Source: LMUY01 sp965199095
GTDB taxonomy: Bacteria; Pseudomonadota; Alphaproteobacteria; Acetobacterales; Acetobacteraceae
NCBI GenBank assembly: GCA_965199095.1
Contig: CBDAQM010000006.1
Span: 868,001 to 932,000, forward strand
Length of the DNA stretch: 64,000 nucleotides
Direction of reading: 5' to 3'
In this document: positions 53,905-63,177 of the stretch, piece by piece
Numbering within the stretch: position 1 is the stretch's first letter
Layout: each line of letters begins with the position of its first letter
Made by a program: the position numbers and the translations under genes
Notes under the pieces: generated by a model
Database searches by the model: none
What the model was told of the DNA's origin: nothing
The model's input: only the letters and a program-made list of their open reading frames with translations

Positions 53905-55056
53905 TCAGGCAGTGCGCTGCGCCAGCGGCACGAACGCACGGTCTTCCGGCCCGGTGTAGTTCGCGGCAGGCCGGATGATCTTGCCGTCGATGCGCTGTTC
54001 GATCACGTGCGCCGCCCAGCCGGAGGTCCGCGCGATCACGAACAGCGGGGTGAACATCGCGGTCGGCACGCCCATCGTGTGGTACGACACGGCGCTGAAC
54101 CAATCGAGGTTGGCGAACATCTTCTTGATCTCCGCCATCACGCTCTCCAGCCGTTCGGCGATGCTGTAGATCGCGAGGTTCCCGGCCTCCTCCGCGAGCG
54201 ATTTGGCCACGCCCTTGATCACCACGTTGCGCGGGTCGGACACGGTGTAGACCGGGTGGCCGAAGCCGATCACGACCTCCTTGTTGGCGACGCGGCGGCG
54301 GATGTCGGCCTCGGCCTCGTCGGGCGTTGCGTAACGCTGCTGCACCTCCAGCGCCACCTCGTTGGCGCCGCCATGCTTCGGCCCGCGCAACGCCCCGATC
54401 CCGCCGACGATGGCGCTGTACATGTCGGACCCGGTGCCCGCCACGACGCGCGTGGTGAAGGTGGAGGCGTTGAACTCATGTTCGGCATACAGGTTCAGCG
54501 AGGTGTGCATGGCGCGCACCCAGCTCTCGCCGGGCTTCTTGCCGTGCAGCAAATGCAGGAAGTGGCCGCCGATGCTGTCGTCGTCGGTCTCCACCTCGAT
54601 CCGCTTGCCGTTGGTGGACCAGTGGTACCAGTAGAGCAGCATGGAACCAAGCGACGCCATCAGCCGGTCCGCGATGTCGCGTGCGCCGGGATGGTTGTGG
54701 TCGTCCTTCTCCGGCAGCACGCAGCCAAGCGCCGACACGCCCGTGCGCATCACGTCCATCGGATGGGTCGCCGCGGGCAGCGCCTCCAACACGGCGCGCA
54801 CGCTGGCGGGCAGCCCACGCATGGCATGCAGCCGGGCCTTGTAGGCGCGCAACTGCGCCTCGGTCGGCAGCGTGCCGTGGACGAGCAGATGGGCGATCTC
54901 CTCGAACTCGCAGCTTTCCGCGATTTCTAGGATGTCGTAGCCGCGGTAGTGCAGGTCGTTCCCGGTGCGGCCGACCGTGCACAACGCCGTGTTGCCGGCG
55001 GTGACGCCGGACAGGGCGACGGATTTCTTCGGCTTCGGACCCGTGGTTTCAGACAT
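53905..55056 (-). CDS. prpC: 2-methylcitrate synthase/citrate synthase II
   Basis: A 383-residue citrate synthase-fold enzyme. PrpC condenses propionyl-CoA with oxaloacetate in the methylcitrate cycle. Segments: VALSGVTAGNTALCTVGRTG, LHYRGYDILEIAESCEFEEI, GPKHGGANEVALEV and GFGHPVYTVSDPRNVVIKG with the catalytic histidines. The length and GVTAGNTALCTVG start favour PrpC over GltA. prpB and prpD are not adjacent. ATG 55056 has AGAGGAG about eight bases upstream. Confidence 0.9.
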   Translation of the reverse strand: MSETTGPKPKKSVALSGVTAGNTALCTVGRTGNDLHYRGYDILEIAESCEFEEIAHLLVHGTLPTEAQLRAYKARLHAMRGLPASVRAVLEALPAATHPMDVMRTGVSALGCVLPEKDDHNHPGARDIADRLMASLGSMLLYWYHWSTNGKRIEVETDDDSIGGHFLHLLHGKKPGESWVRAMHTSLNLYAEHEFNASTFTTRVVAGTGSDMYSAIVGGIGALRGPKHGGANEVALEVQQRYATPDEAEADIRRRVANKEVVIGFGHPVYTVSDPRNVVIKGVAKSLAEEAGNLAIYSIAERLESVMAEIKKMFANLDWFSAVSYHTMGVPTAMFTPLFVIARTSGWAAHVIEQRIDGKIIRPAANYTGPEDRAFVPLAQRTA

Positions 55057-55198
55057 TCGTGCTGCTCCTCTGCGACGGGAGTGCATGTCGTCTGATCATG
55101 CCGGCACTCCCTGGAAGTTTCGTGTTATACGCCTTATCACCGCTTCGTAGGAGCCGCGGTGCGACGGGGCAAGAAGCGGGACGGAGTGCAGCATCGTC

Positions 55199-57112
55199 AT
55201 GTCGGCAACGACCGCACCGCATCACGAGCCGATCCTGCAGCTCCCAGGTTTTATGCCGGACGCCATCGGCTTTGCGACGCGCACCACGGTGTCGTTGCTG
55301 CTGGCCTATTTCGCGTCGTTCGCCATCCAGCTCGACACGGCATCGAGCGCCGGGCTGTGCGTGGCGATCGTGGCGCAACCGACCCCCGGGGCGGCGATGT
55401 CGAAGGCGATCTACCGGACGCTGGGCACCGTGCTCGGCGGGATTGGCGCGGTGGCGCTGACGGCGGCCTTTCCGCAGGACCGTACGATGCTGCTGCTGGG
55501 CTTCACCCTCGTGCTCGCCGCCTGCACGTTCATCGCCGCGCTGCTGCGGGATTTCCGATCCTACGGCGCGGTGCTGTGCGGCTACACGGTGGGCATCATC
55601 GCCGTGTCCAGCATCGACACACCGGACGGCGCGTTCCTCGCCGCGTTGAACCGGGTCGCCGCCATCCTGCTGGGCATCGGCTCGGTGGCGGTGGTCAACC
55701 TGCTCCTTTCGGGCGTATCGGCCTTCGCCGACCTGCTCGCCGCTCTGCGCCAGCGCATGGCCGCCGCGGAGGCTTTGGCGCTCTCCGCGCTGACGGGCAA
55801 CGCCTTGCCGACGGAGCCGCTGCCCGCGCAGATCGGCGCCGCCATCCTCGCGCTGCGCACCGAGGCCGGGTATGCCGCACGCGAAATGCCGGACGGGAAA
55901 ACCCGGCGCGCCGGTGCGACCGCCACCATCGCGGCGCTGCTGGGCATGCTGTCGGCCACACGGGCCATCGCCACCGGGCTGCGGCAGCCGGTGGACGACG
56001 CCACAAGGCAGGTCATGGCGGAGGCTGCGGACCAACTTCGCGGCGTGTCGCCCCGCACGCCGCTGCCGTCGATCCCGGCAACGCCGTTGGCGGCCGCGCT
56101 GCTCGACCGGGCGAACGAACTGCTGTCGCAACACGAGATCGCGAAGGACGGTCTGCACGCGCTGGCCACGGGGGATGGCCAGGCGGTGCGGGTCGACCTG
56201 CCGTTCCATTACGACGTGGTCGGCGCGGCGATCAGTGCGGCGCGGACGATCATCGCGGTCGCCGGCGGATGCCTGTTCTGCATCTATGCCGGGTGGCCCG
56301 GCGCCACGCAGCTCCTGGTTCAGCAAGCCGCCTTCACCGCCTTGCTGGGAATGTCGCCCAACCCGTCGGCCGCCGCGGTCGGCATCGCCGCCGGGCTGCC
56401 GTTCGCGGCACTGGCCGCGGGCGTCGTGGGCTTCCTGGTGTTCCCGCAGGCGGCGGGGTTCGTGCCGTTCGCACTGGCGCTGACGCCGCTGGTGTTTGCC
56501 GGGGCGATGGCGTCGCGGCACCCCGTGACAAGCCGCTACGGGCCGGGATTCCTGCTCTACTTCACGCTCCTGCTCGCCCCCGCGAATACCGAAAGTTTCG
56601 ATCTCGCATCCTTCTTCAACAGCTTGCTGACGCAGGTCGTGGCCGTGGTGTTCATGCTCCTCGCGTTCCGCTTCGTCCTGCCGGTGTCGCGCGGCAGGCG
56701 GCTGCTGCGGATGGCGATGGCGATCGTCCGGCAGCTCCGGCGGTCGATGGAGGGCGAACTGCCCCGCCACGGCGCCATCCCCGAGCGTTGCCTCCGCTTC
56801 GACCGCCTGGCGCAGGCGCAAATCTGGCTGGGGCGGCCGACACCGGTCCGCATCGCCATCCTGGAGCGGCTGTCCGCCTTCAGCGAATTGGAGTCGGCAT
56901 TGCGCCGCGCCTGGGCCGGGATGCGCGCGCTCGGACGCGCCATGCCGCCCCGCACGCCGGACGCGTTGGAGGCGGCGTCGCAGGAGCTGCTGGCAAGCAG
57001 CCAGCCGCCAAGCGCCGAAACCATCCAGGCCGCAGCCGGGCTGTATGGCGCCGCCGTGCTGCTCCGCACGCACCGCCATGCGCTTCGGCGCTACGGCGTC
57101 GTGACGGATTGA
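55199..57112 (+). CDS. FUSC-family aromatic acid exporter (AaeB-like)
   Basis: A 637-residue inner-membrane protein with two blocks of membrane helices (about 15-165 and 340-480), each followed by a cytoplasmic domain, the FUSC/AaeB pattern. Typical text: IQLDTASSAGLCVAIVAQPT, GAAMSKAIYRTLGTVLGGIG. With the DUF1656 and HlyD-type genes downstream it forms an efflux pump for aromatic carboxylates or similar compounds. It is divergent from prpC across 142 bases. Confidence 0.92.
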   Translation: MSATTAPHHEPILQLPGFMPDAIGFATRTTVSLLLAYFASFAIQLDTASSAGLCVAIVAQPTPGAAMSKAIYRTLGTVLGGIGAVALTAAFPQDRTMLLLGFTLVLAACTFIAALLRDFRSYGAVLCGYTVGIIAVSSIDTPDGAFLAALNRVAAILLGIGSVAVVNLLLSGVSAFADLLAALRQRMAAAEALALSALTGNALPTEPLPAQIGAAILALRTEAGYAAREMPDGKTRRAGATATIAALLGMLSATRAIATGLRQPVDDATRQVMAEAADQLRGVSPRTPLPSIPATPLAAALLDRANELLSQHEIAKDGLHALATGDGQAVRVDLPFHYDVVGAAISAARTIIAVAGGCLFCIYAGWPGATQLLVQQAAFTALLGMSPNPSAAAVGIAAGLPFAALAAGVVGFLVFPQAAGFVPFALALTPLVFAGAMASRHPVTSRYGPGFLLYFTLLLAPANTESFDLASFFNSLLTQVVAVVFMLLAFRFVLPVSRGRRLLRMAMAIVRQLRRSMEGELPRHGAIPERCLRFDRLAQAQIWLGRPTPVRIAILERLSAFSELESALRRAWAGMRALGRAMPPRTPDALEAASQELLASSQPPSAETIQAAAGLYGAAVLLRTHRHALRRYGVVTD

Positions 57113-57115
57113 CGC

Positions 57116-57310
57116 ATGTGGCGCGAGACCAACATCGCCGGCGTCTTCTTCTCGCCGCTGATCACCTACATGCTGGTCGCCTTGCTGGTTCATGTCCCGT
57201 TGCGCTGGCTGCTGGTTCGCCTCAGGCTGCACCGCTGGGCGTGGAACCCGCTCCTGGCGGAGGCGGGCCTGTATGTCTGCATTCTCGGCGCCTTGGTGAG
57301 CCTGCTGTAG
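57116..57310 (+). CDS. DUF1656 small membrane protein (AaeX-like)
   Basis: A 64-residue protein with two membrane helices (TYMLVALLVHVPLRWLL and LYVCILGALVSLL). DUF1656 proteins sit between FUSC and membrane-fusion genes in efflux operons; their role is unknown. It starts three bases after the FUSC stop. Confidence 0.88.
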   Translation: MWRETNIAGVFFSPLITYMLVALLVHVPLRWLLVRLRLHRWAWNPLLAEAGLYVCILGALVSLL

Positions 57311-57380
57311 ATCATTGCCCGAACCCGGAGTCGCCCTTGATGCCAACCCCCGCCCTGTCCTTGTCGGAAGGCTGACGGCC

Positions 57381-58298
57381 GTGTTCGGACGCGCCGCCCG
57401 TGCCCTGCGCTACGCCGTGACGATCGCCATCCTGGCAGCCGCCGCGGTCGCCGGGCTGCTGATCTGGAACCACTACGTCACCGCACCCTGGACGCGGGAC
57501 GGCCAGGTGCTGGCCAACATCGTCAACCTGGCGCCGGAGGTGTCTGGCCGGATCACCAAGCTGAACGTCGCCGACAACCAGATGGTGCGCAAAGGCGACG
57601 TGCTCTACGAGGTCGATCCGATCGACTACCAGGTGGCGGTGGCAAGCGCGCAAGCCAACGTGAACAGCAAGCTGGCCGACCTGAAGCTGAAGCGGGAGGA
57701 GGCGACGCGACGCACGACGCTGACAACGTTGTCGACGTCGGAGGAGGAACAGCAGACCTATGTCAGCGGGGCGGACGTGGCAGCGGCGGCCTACGCCACG
57801 GCGATCGCGCAGTTGAGCCAGGCCCACATCAACCTGGACCGGACGCACGTCGTCTCCCCGGTGAACGGCTACATCACGAACCTGCTGCTGCGCGAGGGCG
57901 ACTATGCCACGGCGGGGACGCGCAACATCTCCATCCTCGACAGCGACAGCTTCTGGATCGCCGGGTATTTCGAGGAGACGAAGTTATCCGGCATCCATGT
58001 CGGCGACCCGGCGCTGGCCGCGCTGATGGGGTATCACGATCCGATCCATGGCCACGTGGAAAGCATCGCCCGCGGCATCAGCACGCCCAACACCGACCCT
58101 GGCTCGCTGGGCCTTGCCTCCGTCAGTCCGGTGTTCACCTGGGTGCGGCTCGCGCAGCGCATCCCGGTGCGCATCCACATCGACCAGGTGCCACCGACCC
58201 TCCAACTGGCGGCCGGCATGACGGCGACCGTCACGGTGGGTGCGGACGCCGCCGCGGATTCCTCGCACGGGCTGCTGTCGCGGCTGACGTCTCGGTAG
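57381..58298 (+). CDS. Membrane fusion protein, HlyD/EmrA family (AaeA-like)
   Basis: About 305 residues: N-terminal membrane helix (YAVTIAILAAAAVAGLLIWN), lipoyl-like half (LAPEVSGRITKLNVADNQMV and KGDVLYEVDP), coiled coil (about 95-130), second lipoyl half (VVSPVNGYITNLLLREGDYA) and a beta-barrel domain. It links the FUSC pump to the outer membrane. GTG 57381 has GGAAGG nine bases upstream and is preferred over TTG at 57315, which would add an odd proline-rich stretch. Confidence 0.9.
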   Translation: MFGRAARALRYAVTIAILAAAAVAGLLIWNHYVTAPWTRDGQVLANIVNLAPEVSGRITKLNVADNQMVRKGDVLYEVDPIDYQVAVASAQANVNSKLADLKLKREEATRRTTLTTLSTSEEEQQTYVSGADVAAAAYATAIAQLSQAHINLDRTHVVSPVNGYITNLLLREGDYATAGTRNISILDSDSFWIAGYFEETKLSGIHVGDPALAALMGYHDPIHGHVESIARGISTPNTDPGSLGLASVSPVFTWVRLAQRIPVRIHIDQVPPTLQLAAGMTATVTVGADAAADSSHGLLSRLTSR

Positions 58299-58332
58299 CG
58301 CGACGCGTTTGTCCCCAACCCAGGTGGCCTAT

Positions 58333-58614
58333 TCAGTCGCGGACGGTCGGCCGCTGCACCCCGCCGCCCGGCGGCGCCAGGCCCTTCAACTGCATGCAGC
58401 GCCGGGCGGCGTCGATCTTGGCGTATTTCAGCTCCTCGGTATGGTTCAGGGCGTAGAATGAACTGCCCGCCCCCTTGAGGATCAGTTCCTTGACCAGCGG
58501 GTCGGCATAGACCTGGTCCTCGCAGACCGCGGGGATCGGCGCGTTCGGCGCCGGGTCGATGCTGCCGCAGGCGGTCAACATCAGCAGGACGACCAGGACA
58601 TACCGGGAGGTCAT
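58333..58614 (-). CDS. Small lipoprotein of unknown function
   Basis: A 93-residue protein with a lipoprotein signal (LVVLLMLTAC, lipid cysteine at 16). Two further cysteines (AVCEDQV, RRCMQL) could form a disulfide. The mature part is short and ends in a proline-rich tail. It overlaps the nudC stop by four bases (ATGA) and is thus co-translated with it. Confidence 0.75.
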   Translation of the reverse strand: MTSRYVLVVLLMLTACGSIDPAPNAPIPAVCEDQVYADPLVKELILKGAGSSFYALNHTEELKYAKIDAARRCMQLKGLAPPGGGVQRPTVRD

Positions 58615-59519
58615 GACAGCAGCCAGTCCTCGATCAGGCGGCGCGCGATGCTGTCGGCCCGGGGCAGCGCGAAGCCGTGCGCCTTGGGGTCCGTCATCTC
58701 CGCCCGGCTGAACCAGCGCGCGTCCGTCAGTTCGTGTTCGTCCAGGATGATGTCCTCCGCCAACCCGTCTGCGTAGAAGCCAAGCATGATGCTGGCGGGA
58801 AACGGCCAGGGCTGGCTGCTGTGATAGCGCACATTGGCCACCGGCACGCCCGACTCCTCCAGCACTTCGCGCGCGACGGCCTCCTCCAGGCTCTCGCCGG
58901 GCTCCACGAAGCCGGCGAGCGTGGAATACATCACGCTGTTGGGGAAGCGCGCCGAATGGCCCAGCAGCGCCTTGTCTCCGCGCGTGACCAGCATGATCAC
59001 CGCCGGGTCGGTGCGCGGGAAGTGGTGCGTGCCGCAGGCGGTGCAGGCCATCACGTTACCGCCGCTCTGCGGCTCGCACGCGGCGCCGCAAAGGCCGCAG
59101 AAGCGATGGCGGCTGCGCCAATGCATCAGGCCGCGCGCATGCGCCAGGATGGCGGCATCGGTTGCTGGCAGCGCGGCGCCGATGGTCCGCAACTCGCTGA
59201 ACTCGCCCGCGCCGGTGGCCAGCAGCGGCAGCGGGTCCTCCGCCGCGCTGAGATCGAGCGCGAATGTCGCCACGCCGTCGGCATTGCCCAGGAACGCCCA
59301 GCCATGCCCGTCGCTGGCCAGTCCGTTCGGGAACGCCGCTGCGGGCGTGCCGTCCGCAGCGGCCAGGAACAGGTTGCGGCCGCGCCAGATCGGCACGAAG
59401 CGCGTGGCCGGATCGCGCAGCGCCTCCGCCATCCAGGCGTCATCGGTGCGGAGGTGGGAGGCGCGGTCCAGCGGGCTGCCGGTATAGCGGTTCGGGCGGG
59501 TTGGCGTGATCATCGTCAT
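58611..59519 (-). CDS. nudC: NAD(+) diphosphatase (NudC)
   Basis: A 302-residue Nudix hydrolase. A zinc ribbon is formed by C141, C144, C159 and C162 (FCGLCGAAC and CTACGTHHFPRTDPAVIML). The Nudix box occupies residues 203-225 (GFVEPGESLEEAVAREVLEE and onward), and SQPWPFPASIM at about 235-245 is the NudC-specific motif. It hydrolyses NADH and removes NAD caps from RNA. ATG 59519 is the first start; the next ATG is six bases on. Confidence 0.95.
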   Translation of the reverse strand: MTMITPTRPNRYTGSPLDRASHLRTDDAWMAEALRDPATRFVPIWRGRNLFLAAADGTPAAAFPNGLASDGHGWAFLGNADGVATFALDLSAAEDPLPLLATGAGEFSELRTIGAALPATDAAILAHARGLMHWRSRHRFCGLCGAACEPQSGGNVMACTACGTHHFPRTDPAVIMLVTRGDKALLGHSARFPNSVMYSTLAGFVEPGESLEEAVAREVLEESGVPVANVRYHSSQPWPFPASIMLGFYADGLAEDIILDEHELTDARWFSRAEMTDPKAHGFALPRADSIARRLIEDWLLS

Positions 59520-59691
59520 GGGCGGCGGACCCTGGCACGAGCCCAGACAGGCGGCAACTCCGCAGGCCGGGGCGTGGCCGGAGCCCCTTGTCGGTCGCGC
59601 CGCGCGTTACCCTTCGTTGCAGGCTGTTAGAACCCGCTTCAAAGCCGCGGTAGACAGTTTTCTGGCTTCCTTCGAAGCAGGAGACAGTATC

Positions 59692-59948
59692 ATGAGCATC
59701 AGCAGCGTTTCATCATCCGCTTCTTCGGCCGTCGCCCTGCAGTTGCAGCAGCAGGCTTCGGCCGCGGCGCAGACCGCCACGGTGGCAGACGGCAGTTCCA
59801 CCAGCGCCACCGGCCAGGGCCAGCAGGCTGGACGGGTGCACCACCATCATCATCACGGCGAGGACGGCGAAGCCTCGGCCAGCACGGCGCAGCCGCCGCA
59901 TCCAGCCCGGCCACCAACCCGAACGCCCTGCTCGACACGATCGTCTGA
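59692..59948 (+). pseudogene. Small Ser/Gln-rich, His-rich protein, apparently frameshifted
   Basis: From ATG 59692 the frame reads MSISSVSSSASSAVALQLQQ, a Ser/Gln/Ala-rich stretch, then HHHHHHGEDGEAS at about residue 50. After about 59870 that frame becomes unnatural and runs antisense into the next gene. The third frame gives a natural end, QHGAAAASSPATNPNALLDT then IV and a stop at 59948. A one-base loss near 59860-59880 would join them. A frame-shifting error in assembly or real decay are both possible. The His run uses mixed CAC/CAT codons and is part of the native family-type sequence, not a cloning tag. Confidence 0.5.
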
Positions 59949-59999
59949 CCGGGCGGTTTGCTGGCTGGCGCCGGACGCCCCAAAACGGGGCGGCGCCAC

Positions 60000-60713
60000 T
60001 CAGCCGGAGAAGTTGAAGGCGATTGAAATCCTCGGCTGCGCGCCGCGGAAGCGGCTGACCGAGTGGATGAGCCATGACGGGAACAGGATCATCGTGCCTG
60101 CCTGCGGCGTCACCACCTCGCCCCGCCCGGCGCTCAGGCAATCCTTCACCGCGAAGTGCAGATGCGGCGCGCTCATCTCCGGCATGATGCCGCGCGGGTC
60201 GGCAAGTTCCAGCAGGCCGCCCACGGCAGGGTCGGCCGCCACGCCGCCATCGTCCACCCAGTAGATGCCGGACCAGAAGGCGCCGGGATGGCCATGGGCG
60301 CGGTTGCCGTCCCCGGCCGTGCTGACATTGGCCCAGGCCGAGACACGCCAGCGTATGTCGGCCGGGACCAGCTCGTCGCCCTCCTCCATCAGCGTCATCC
60401 GTTCCACGATCTGCCGTGCCGCCTGCATCACCGCGACGCCCGCCGGGCCGCACCAGGGCAGGAAATCCGCCGAATGCCAGCCGTCAAGGTTGCTGACCGT
60501 GACACCGCGGTCCACCGCCTGGTGGGCGAGGATGGTCGGGATCAAGGCCGCGTTGATCGCCTCATGATCCACCAGTTGCGCCGTGACGAGCGGCGTCGGG
60601 AACAGGCCGCCGACGGCGAAGCTGCCGCGGCGGATGACGGCGTCGAAGGCGGCCTTTTCGGCGGCTTCCGGCGTGAGTGCGCCGATGGTGCGCGTTTCCA
60701 ACTGCGTCGGCAT
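60000..60713 (-). CDS. 2OG-Fe(II) oxygenase family protein (TIGR02466 type)
   Basis: A 237-residue putative 2-oxoglutarate/iron oxygenase. The family hallmarks are VGGLFPTPLVTAQL, HGHPGAFWSGIYWVDDGG, and the C-terminal metal/2OG part LFPSWLIHSVSRFRGAQPRI followed by SIAFN. The His-Gly-His and later Trp-Leu-Ile-His supply the iron ligands. Substrate unknown. ATG 60713 has GGAGG six bases upstream. Confidence 0.85.
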   Translation of the reverse strand: MPTQLETRTIGALTPEAAEKAAFDAVIRRGSFAVGGLFPTPLVTAQLVDHEAINAALIPTILAHQAVDRGVTVSNLDGWHSADFLPWCGPAGVAVMQAARQIVERMTLMEEGDELVPADIRWRVSAWANVSTAGDGNRAHGHPGAFWSGIYWVDDGGVAADPAVGGLLELADPRGIMPEMSAPHLHFAVKDCLSAGRGEVVTPQAGTMILFPSWLIHSVSRFRGAQPRISIAFNFSG

Positions 60714-60847
60714 TTTAGCCTCCGGTCACAGGGCATGGTCCGCCTGGTTTTCCAGGCGGAGGCGAAGACAAGCCCGGTGCCGGTTAACGCACGGTTAAGC
60801 TGGGCTCCTTCGGCTCACCACCTTGCCTCACCCCCCTCACCCCGTGG

Positions 60848-60853
60848 TATAGC
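60848..60853 (+). promoter_or_regulatory. Candidate -10 element for the SRP RNA
   Basis: TATAGC ends seven bases before the predicted 5' end of the RNA. A TTGCCT at 60823-60828 may be the -35, with a long 19-base spacing. Confidence 0.4.
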
Positions 60854-60859
60854 GTCGCT

Positions 60860-60954
60860 GGGGAGCCGGTTGCGGACGGTCGCCTTGCCAACCCGGTCAG
60901 GTCCGGAAGGAAGCAGCCGCAGTGAGTTCCGGCCGGGTCGTGGTCCGGTTCCCC
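60860..60954 (+). ncRNA. ffs: Signal recognition particle RNA (4.5S), bacterial small type
   Basis: The domain IV signature GTCAGGTCCGGAAGGAAGC followed by AGCCGCAGTGAG is exact for the Ffh-binding loops. The ends pair (GGGGAGCCGG at 60860 with CCGGTTCCCC ending 60954), giving one long hairpin of about 95 nt. It guides co-translational targeting of membrane proteins with Ffh. Location just before dnaX is common in bacteria. Ends are set by pairing and are approximate. Confidence 0.93.
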
Positions 60955-60988
60955 ACCTATCCCGTCTGAAGGAGGCCTGGCGCCGCTG

Positions 60989-62824
60989 ATGTCTGGCCTG
61001 TTTGGAGACGTTGTGGCCGACGCGGCGCCGGACGTGGCGCTGCCGCCCCCCGAAGGCGCCGGGCTGTTCGGCGACGCGCTCCCCCAGGCGAAGGCCACGC
61101 CGTATCGCGTGCTGGCGCGCAAATACCGGCCCACCCGGTTCGAGGATTTGATCGGCCAGGACGTGATGGTGCGCACCCTGCGCAACGCCTTCGCCCTGAA
61201 CCGCACCGCCCACGCCGTCATGCTGACGGGCGTGCGTGGGGTCGGCAAAACCACCACCGCCCGCATCATCGCCCGCGCGCTGAACTGCATCGGTCCCGAC
61301 GGCGCGGGCGGCCCTACCGCGACACCCTGCGGCGTGTGCCCGAACTGCACCGCCATCCTGGCCGACCGCCATCCGGACGTGATCGAGATGGACGCCGCCA
61401 CCCGCAACAAGGTGGACGACGCCCGCGAGATCATCGAGGCCGTGCGCTACAAGCCGCTACAGGCCCGCACCAAGGTCTTCATCCTTGACGAAGTGCACAT
61501 GCTGACCACCCAGGCGTTCAACGCGCTGTTGAAGACGCTGGAGGAACCGCCGCCCCACATCACCTTCATCTTCGCCACGACCGAAATCCGCAAGGTGCCG
61601 GTGACGGTGCTGTCGCGCTGCCAGCGCTTCGACCTGCGCCGCATTTCCGCCGCGGAGCTGGCCGGGCTGTTCACCCGCGTCGCCGCCGCGGAACACGTCG
61701 CCGTGGCGCCGGCCGCGATGGAGCTGATCGCGCGGGCGGCCGACGGGTCCGCCCGCGACGGGCTGAGCCTGCTGGACCAGGCGATCGCCCGGATGGAGAG
61801 CGCCGAAGTCACCGCGGCCGAAGTGGCCGACATGCTGGGGCTCGCTGACCGTCAGGTGGTGTTCGACCTGATGGAGGCGGTCGCCGCCGGCGATGTGCGC
61901 ACCGCGTTGGAGATCACCGACCGCGCCCACGCCTTCGGCGCCGACCTTGGCACGGTGCTGACCGACCTCGTCGAACTGGTCCACATGCTCACCCGGCTGC
62001 GCTCCGTCCCCGGCCTGCGCGACGGCATGGCGTTGCCGGAGGCGGAACGCACCCGCGGGGCGGCGCTCGCCGACCAGTTGTCGGTGCCCGTGCTCAGCCG
62101 CGCCTGGCAGATGCTGCTGAAAGGGCTGACGGAGGTGGACTCCGCCCCCGACCGGCGGGCGGCGGCGGAAATGGTGCTGATCCGGCTGTGCCATGTGGCG
62201 GACCTGCCGCCGCCGGGCGAGCTGGTCCGCCGGCTCACTGCCGAGGGGGGCGACGCCCCGCCGCGTCCCACGCCACCCGGGCCGCCCGGTGGAGGGGCGC
62301 GTGCGGTCGCAGGCGGTGGCGGGATGGTCGCGCGCGCGCCGGTCGAAGCGACGGAGGCCGCGCCGCGCCCCATGAGCTTCCGGGACGTGGTGGCGCTCTG
62401 TTCCGGCCGCGACCCGACCTTGCACAGCCATCTGCGCCACTCCGTCCACCTGGTCCGCTTCGCACCCGGCGTGCTGGAGCTGCGGCCCCAGCCGGCCGCC
62501 CCGCGCGACCTGGCGCCGCGCTTGGCCGCCCTGCTGCTGGCGGAGACCGGCATGCGGTGGACGATCGCTCTGTCGACCGCCCCGGGCGACGCCACGCTGG
62601 GCGAGCAGGGAGAGGCCGCGGAGGCCGCGCGGCGGCACGCGGCGTCCGACCACCCGCTGGTGCGCGCCATCCTGGACGCGTTTCCCGGCGCCACGATCGG
62701 CAAGGTGCGGGACAGCTCGCTTGATGACTATGGCCTGCCGGCCGTCCCCGTCGCGCTGGGCGAGCCAGACATGCCCGATTTCGCCCCGCCGGACGCCGAA
62801 CCGGCCGACATGATGGAGGAGTAG
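60989..62824 (+). CDS. dnaX: DNA polymerase III subunits tau/gamma
   Basis: A 611-residue clamp-loader ATPase. After about 35 variable residues comes YRVLARKYRPTRFEDLIGQD, Walker A GVRGVGKTTTARIIARALNC, the zinc site (CGVCPNCTAI with the upstream Cys), DEVHMLTTQAFNALLKTLEE, the ATEIRKVPVTVLSRCQRFD sensor region, and a proline-rich then tau-type C-terminal domain. GGAGG lies 14 bases before the ATG, a long spacing. It is followed after three bases by ybaB, the standard pair. Confidence 0.97.
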   Translation: MSGLFGDVVADAAPDVALPPPEGAGLFGDALPQAKATPYRVLARKYRPTRFEDLIGQDVMVRTLRNAFALNRTAHAVMLTGVRGVGKTTTARIIARALNCIGPDGAGGPTATPCGVCPNCTAILADRHPDVIEMDAATRNKVDDAREIIEAVRYKPLQARTKVFILDEVHMLTTQAFNALLKTLEEPPPHITFIFATTEIRKVPVTVLSRCQRFDLRRISAAELAGLFTRVAAAEHVAVAPAAMELIARAADGSARDGLSLLDQAIARMESAEVTAAEVADMLGLADRQVVFDLMEAVAAGDVRTALEITDRAHAFGADLGTVLTDLVELVHMLTRLRSVPGLRDGMALPEAERTRGAALADQLSVPVLSRAWQMLLKGLTEVDSAPDRRAAAEMVLIRLCHVADLPPPGELVRRLTAEGGDAPPRPTPPGPPGGGARAVAGGGGMVARAPVEATEAAPRPMSFRDVVALCSGRDPTLHSHLRHSVHLVRFAPGVLELRPQPAAPRDLAPRLAALLLAETGMRWTIALSTAPGDATLGEQGEAAEAARRHAASDHPLVRAILDAFPGATIGKVRDSSLDDYGLPAVPVALGEPDMPDFAPPDAEPADMMEE

Positions 62825-62827
62825 CCG

Positions 62828-63151
62828 ATGAAGAACCTTGCCGGGCTGATGAAGCAGGCCAGCCAGATGCAATCCAAGATGGCGGAAATGCAGGCCAAGA
62901 TGGAGGCCCTGGAGATCGAGGGCCAATCCGGCGCCGGCATGGTGCAGGTGACGCTGTCGGGCAAAGGCGACCTGAAGCGCGTCAAGCTGGACCCGAAGCT
63001 GCTCGACCCGGCGGAGGTGGAGATGATGGAAGACCTGCTGATCGCCGCCCACGCGGACGCCCGCCGCAAGCTGGAGGCGCAGACAGCCGAGGAAATGGAG
63101 AAAGTGACCGGCGGCATGTCCCTGCCGGGAGGGCTGAAGCTGCCATTCTAG
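62828..63151 (+). CDS. ybaB: YbaB/EbfC nucleoid-associated protein
   Basis: A 107-residue DNA-binding protein that forms a dimer and bends DNA. It has the family plan: N-terminal Met-rich helix (NLAGLMKQASQMQSKMAEMQ), central beta hairpin (GAGMVQVTLSGKGDLKRVKL), a LLDPAEVEMMEDLLIAAHAD helix and a C-terminal Gly/Leu tail. GGAGG is eight bases before the ATG. Confidence 0.96.
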   Translation: MKNLAGLMKQASQMQSKMAEMQAKMEALEIEGQSGAGMVQVTLSGKGDLKRVKLDPKLLDPAEVEMMEDLLIAAHADARRKLEAQTAEEMEKVTGGMSLPGGLKLPF

Positions 63152-63177
63152 CGCGCGATCGTTCCAGGCTGGCTCAT

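Noticed and set aside
59839..59862. Run of six histidines read as a cloning His-tag.
   Set aside because: The codons are mixed CAC/CAT and the flanks are natural; no vector sequence adjoins it.
59880..60264. Continuation of the His-rich protein frame to 60264.
   Set aside because: Antisense to the conserved 2OG oxygenase gene and compositionally unnatural; a frame change is the better reading.
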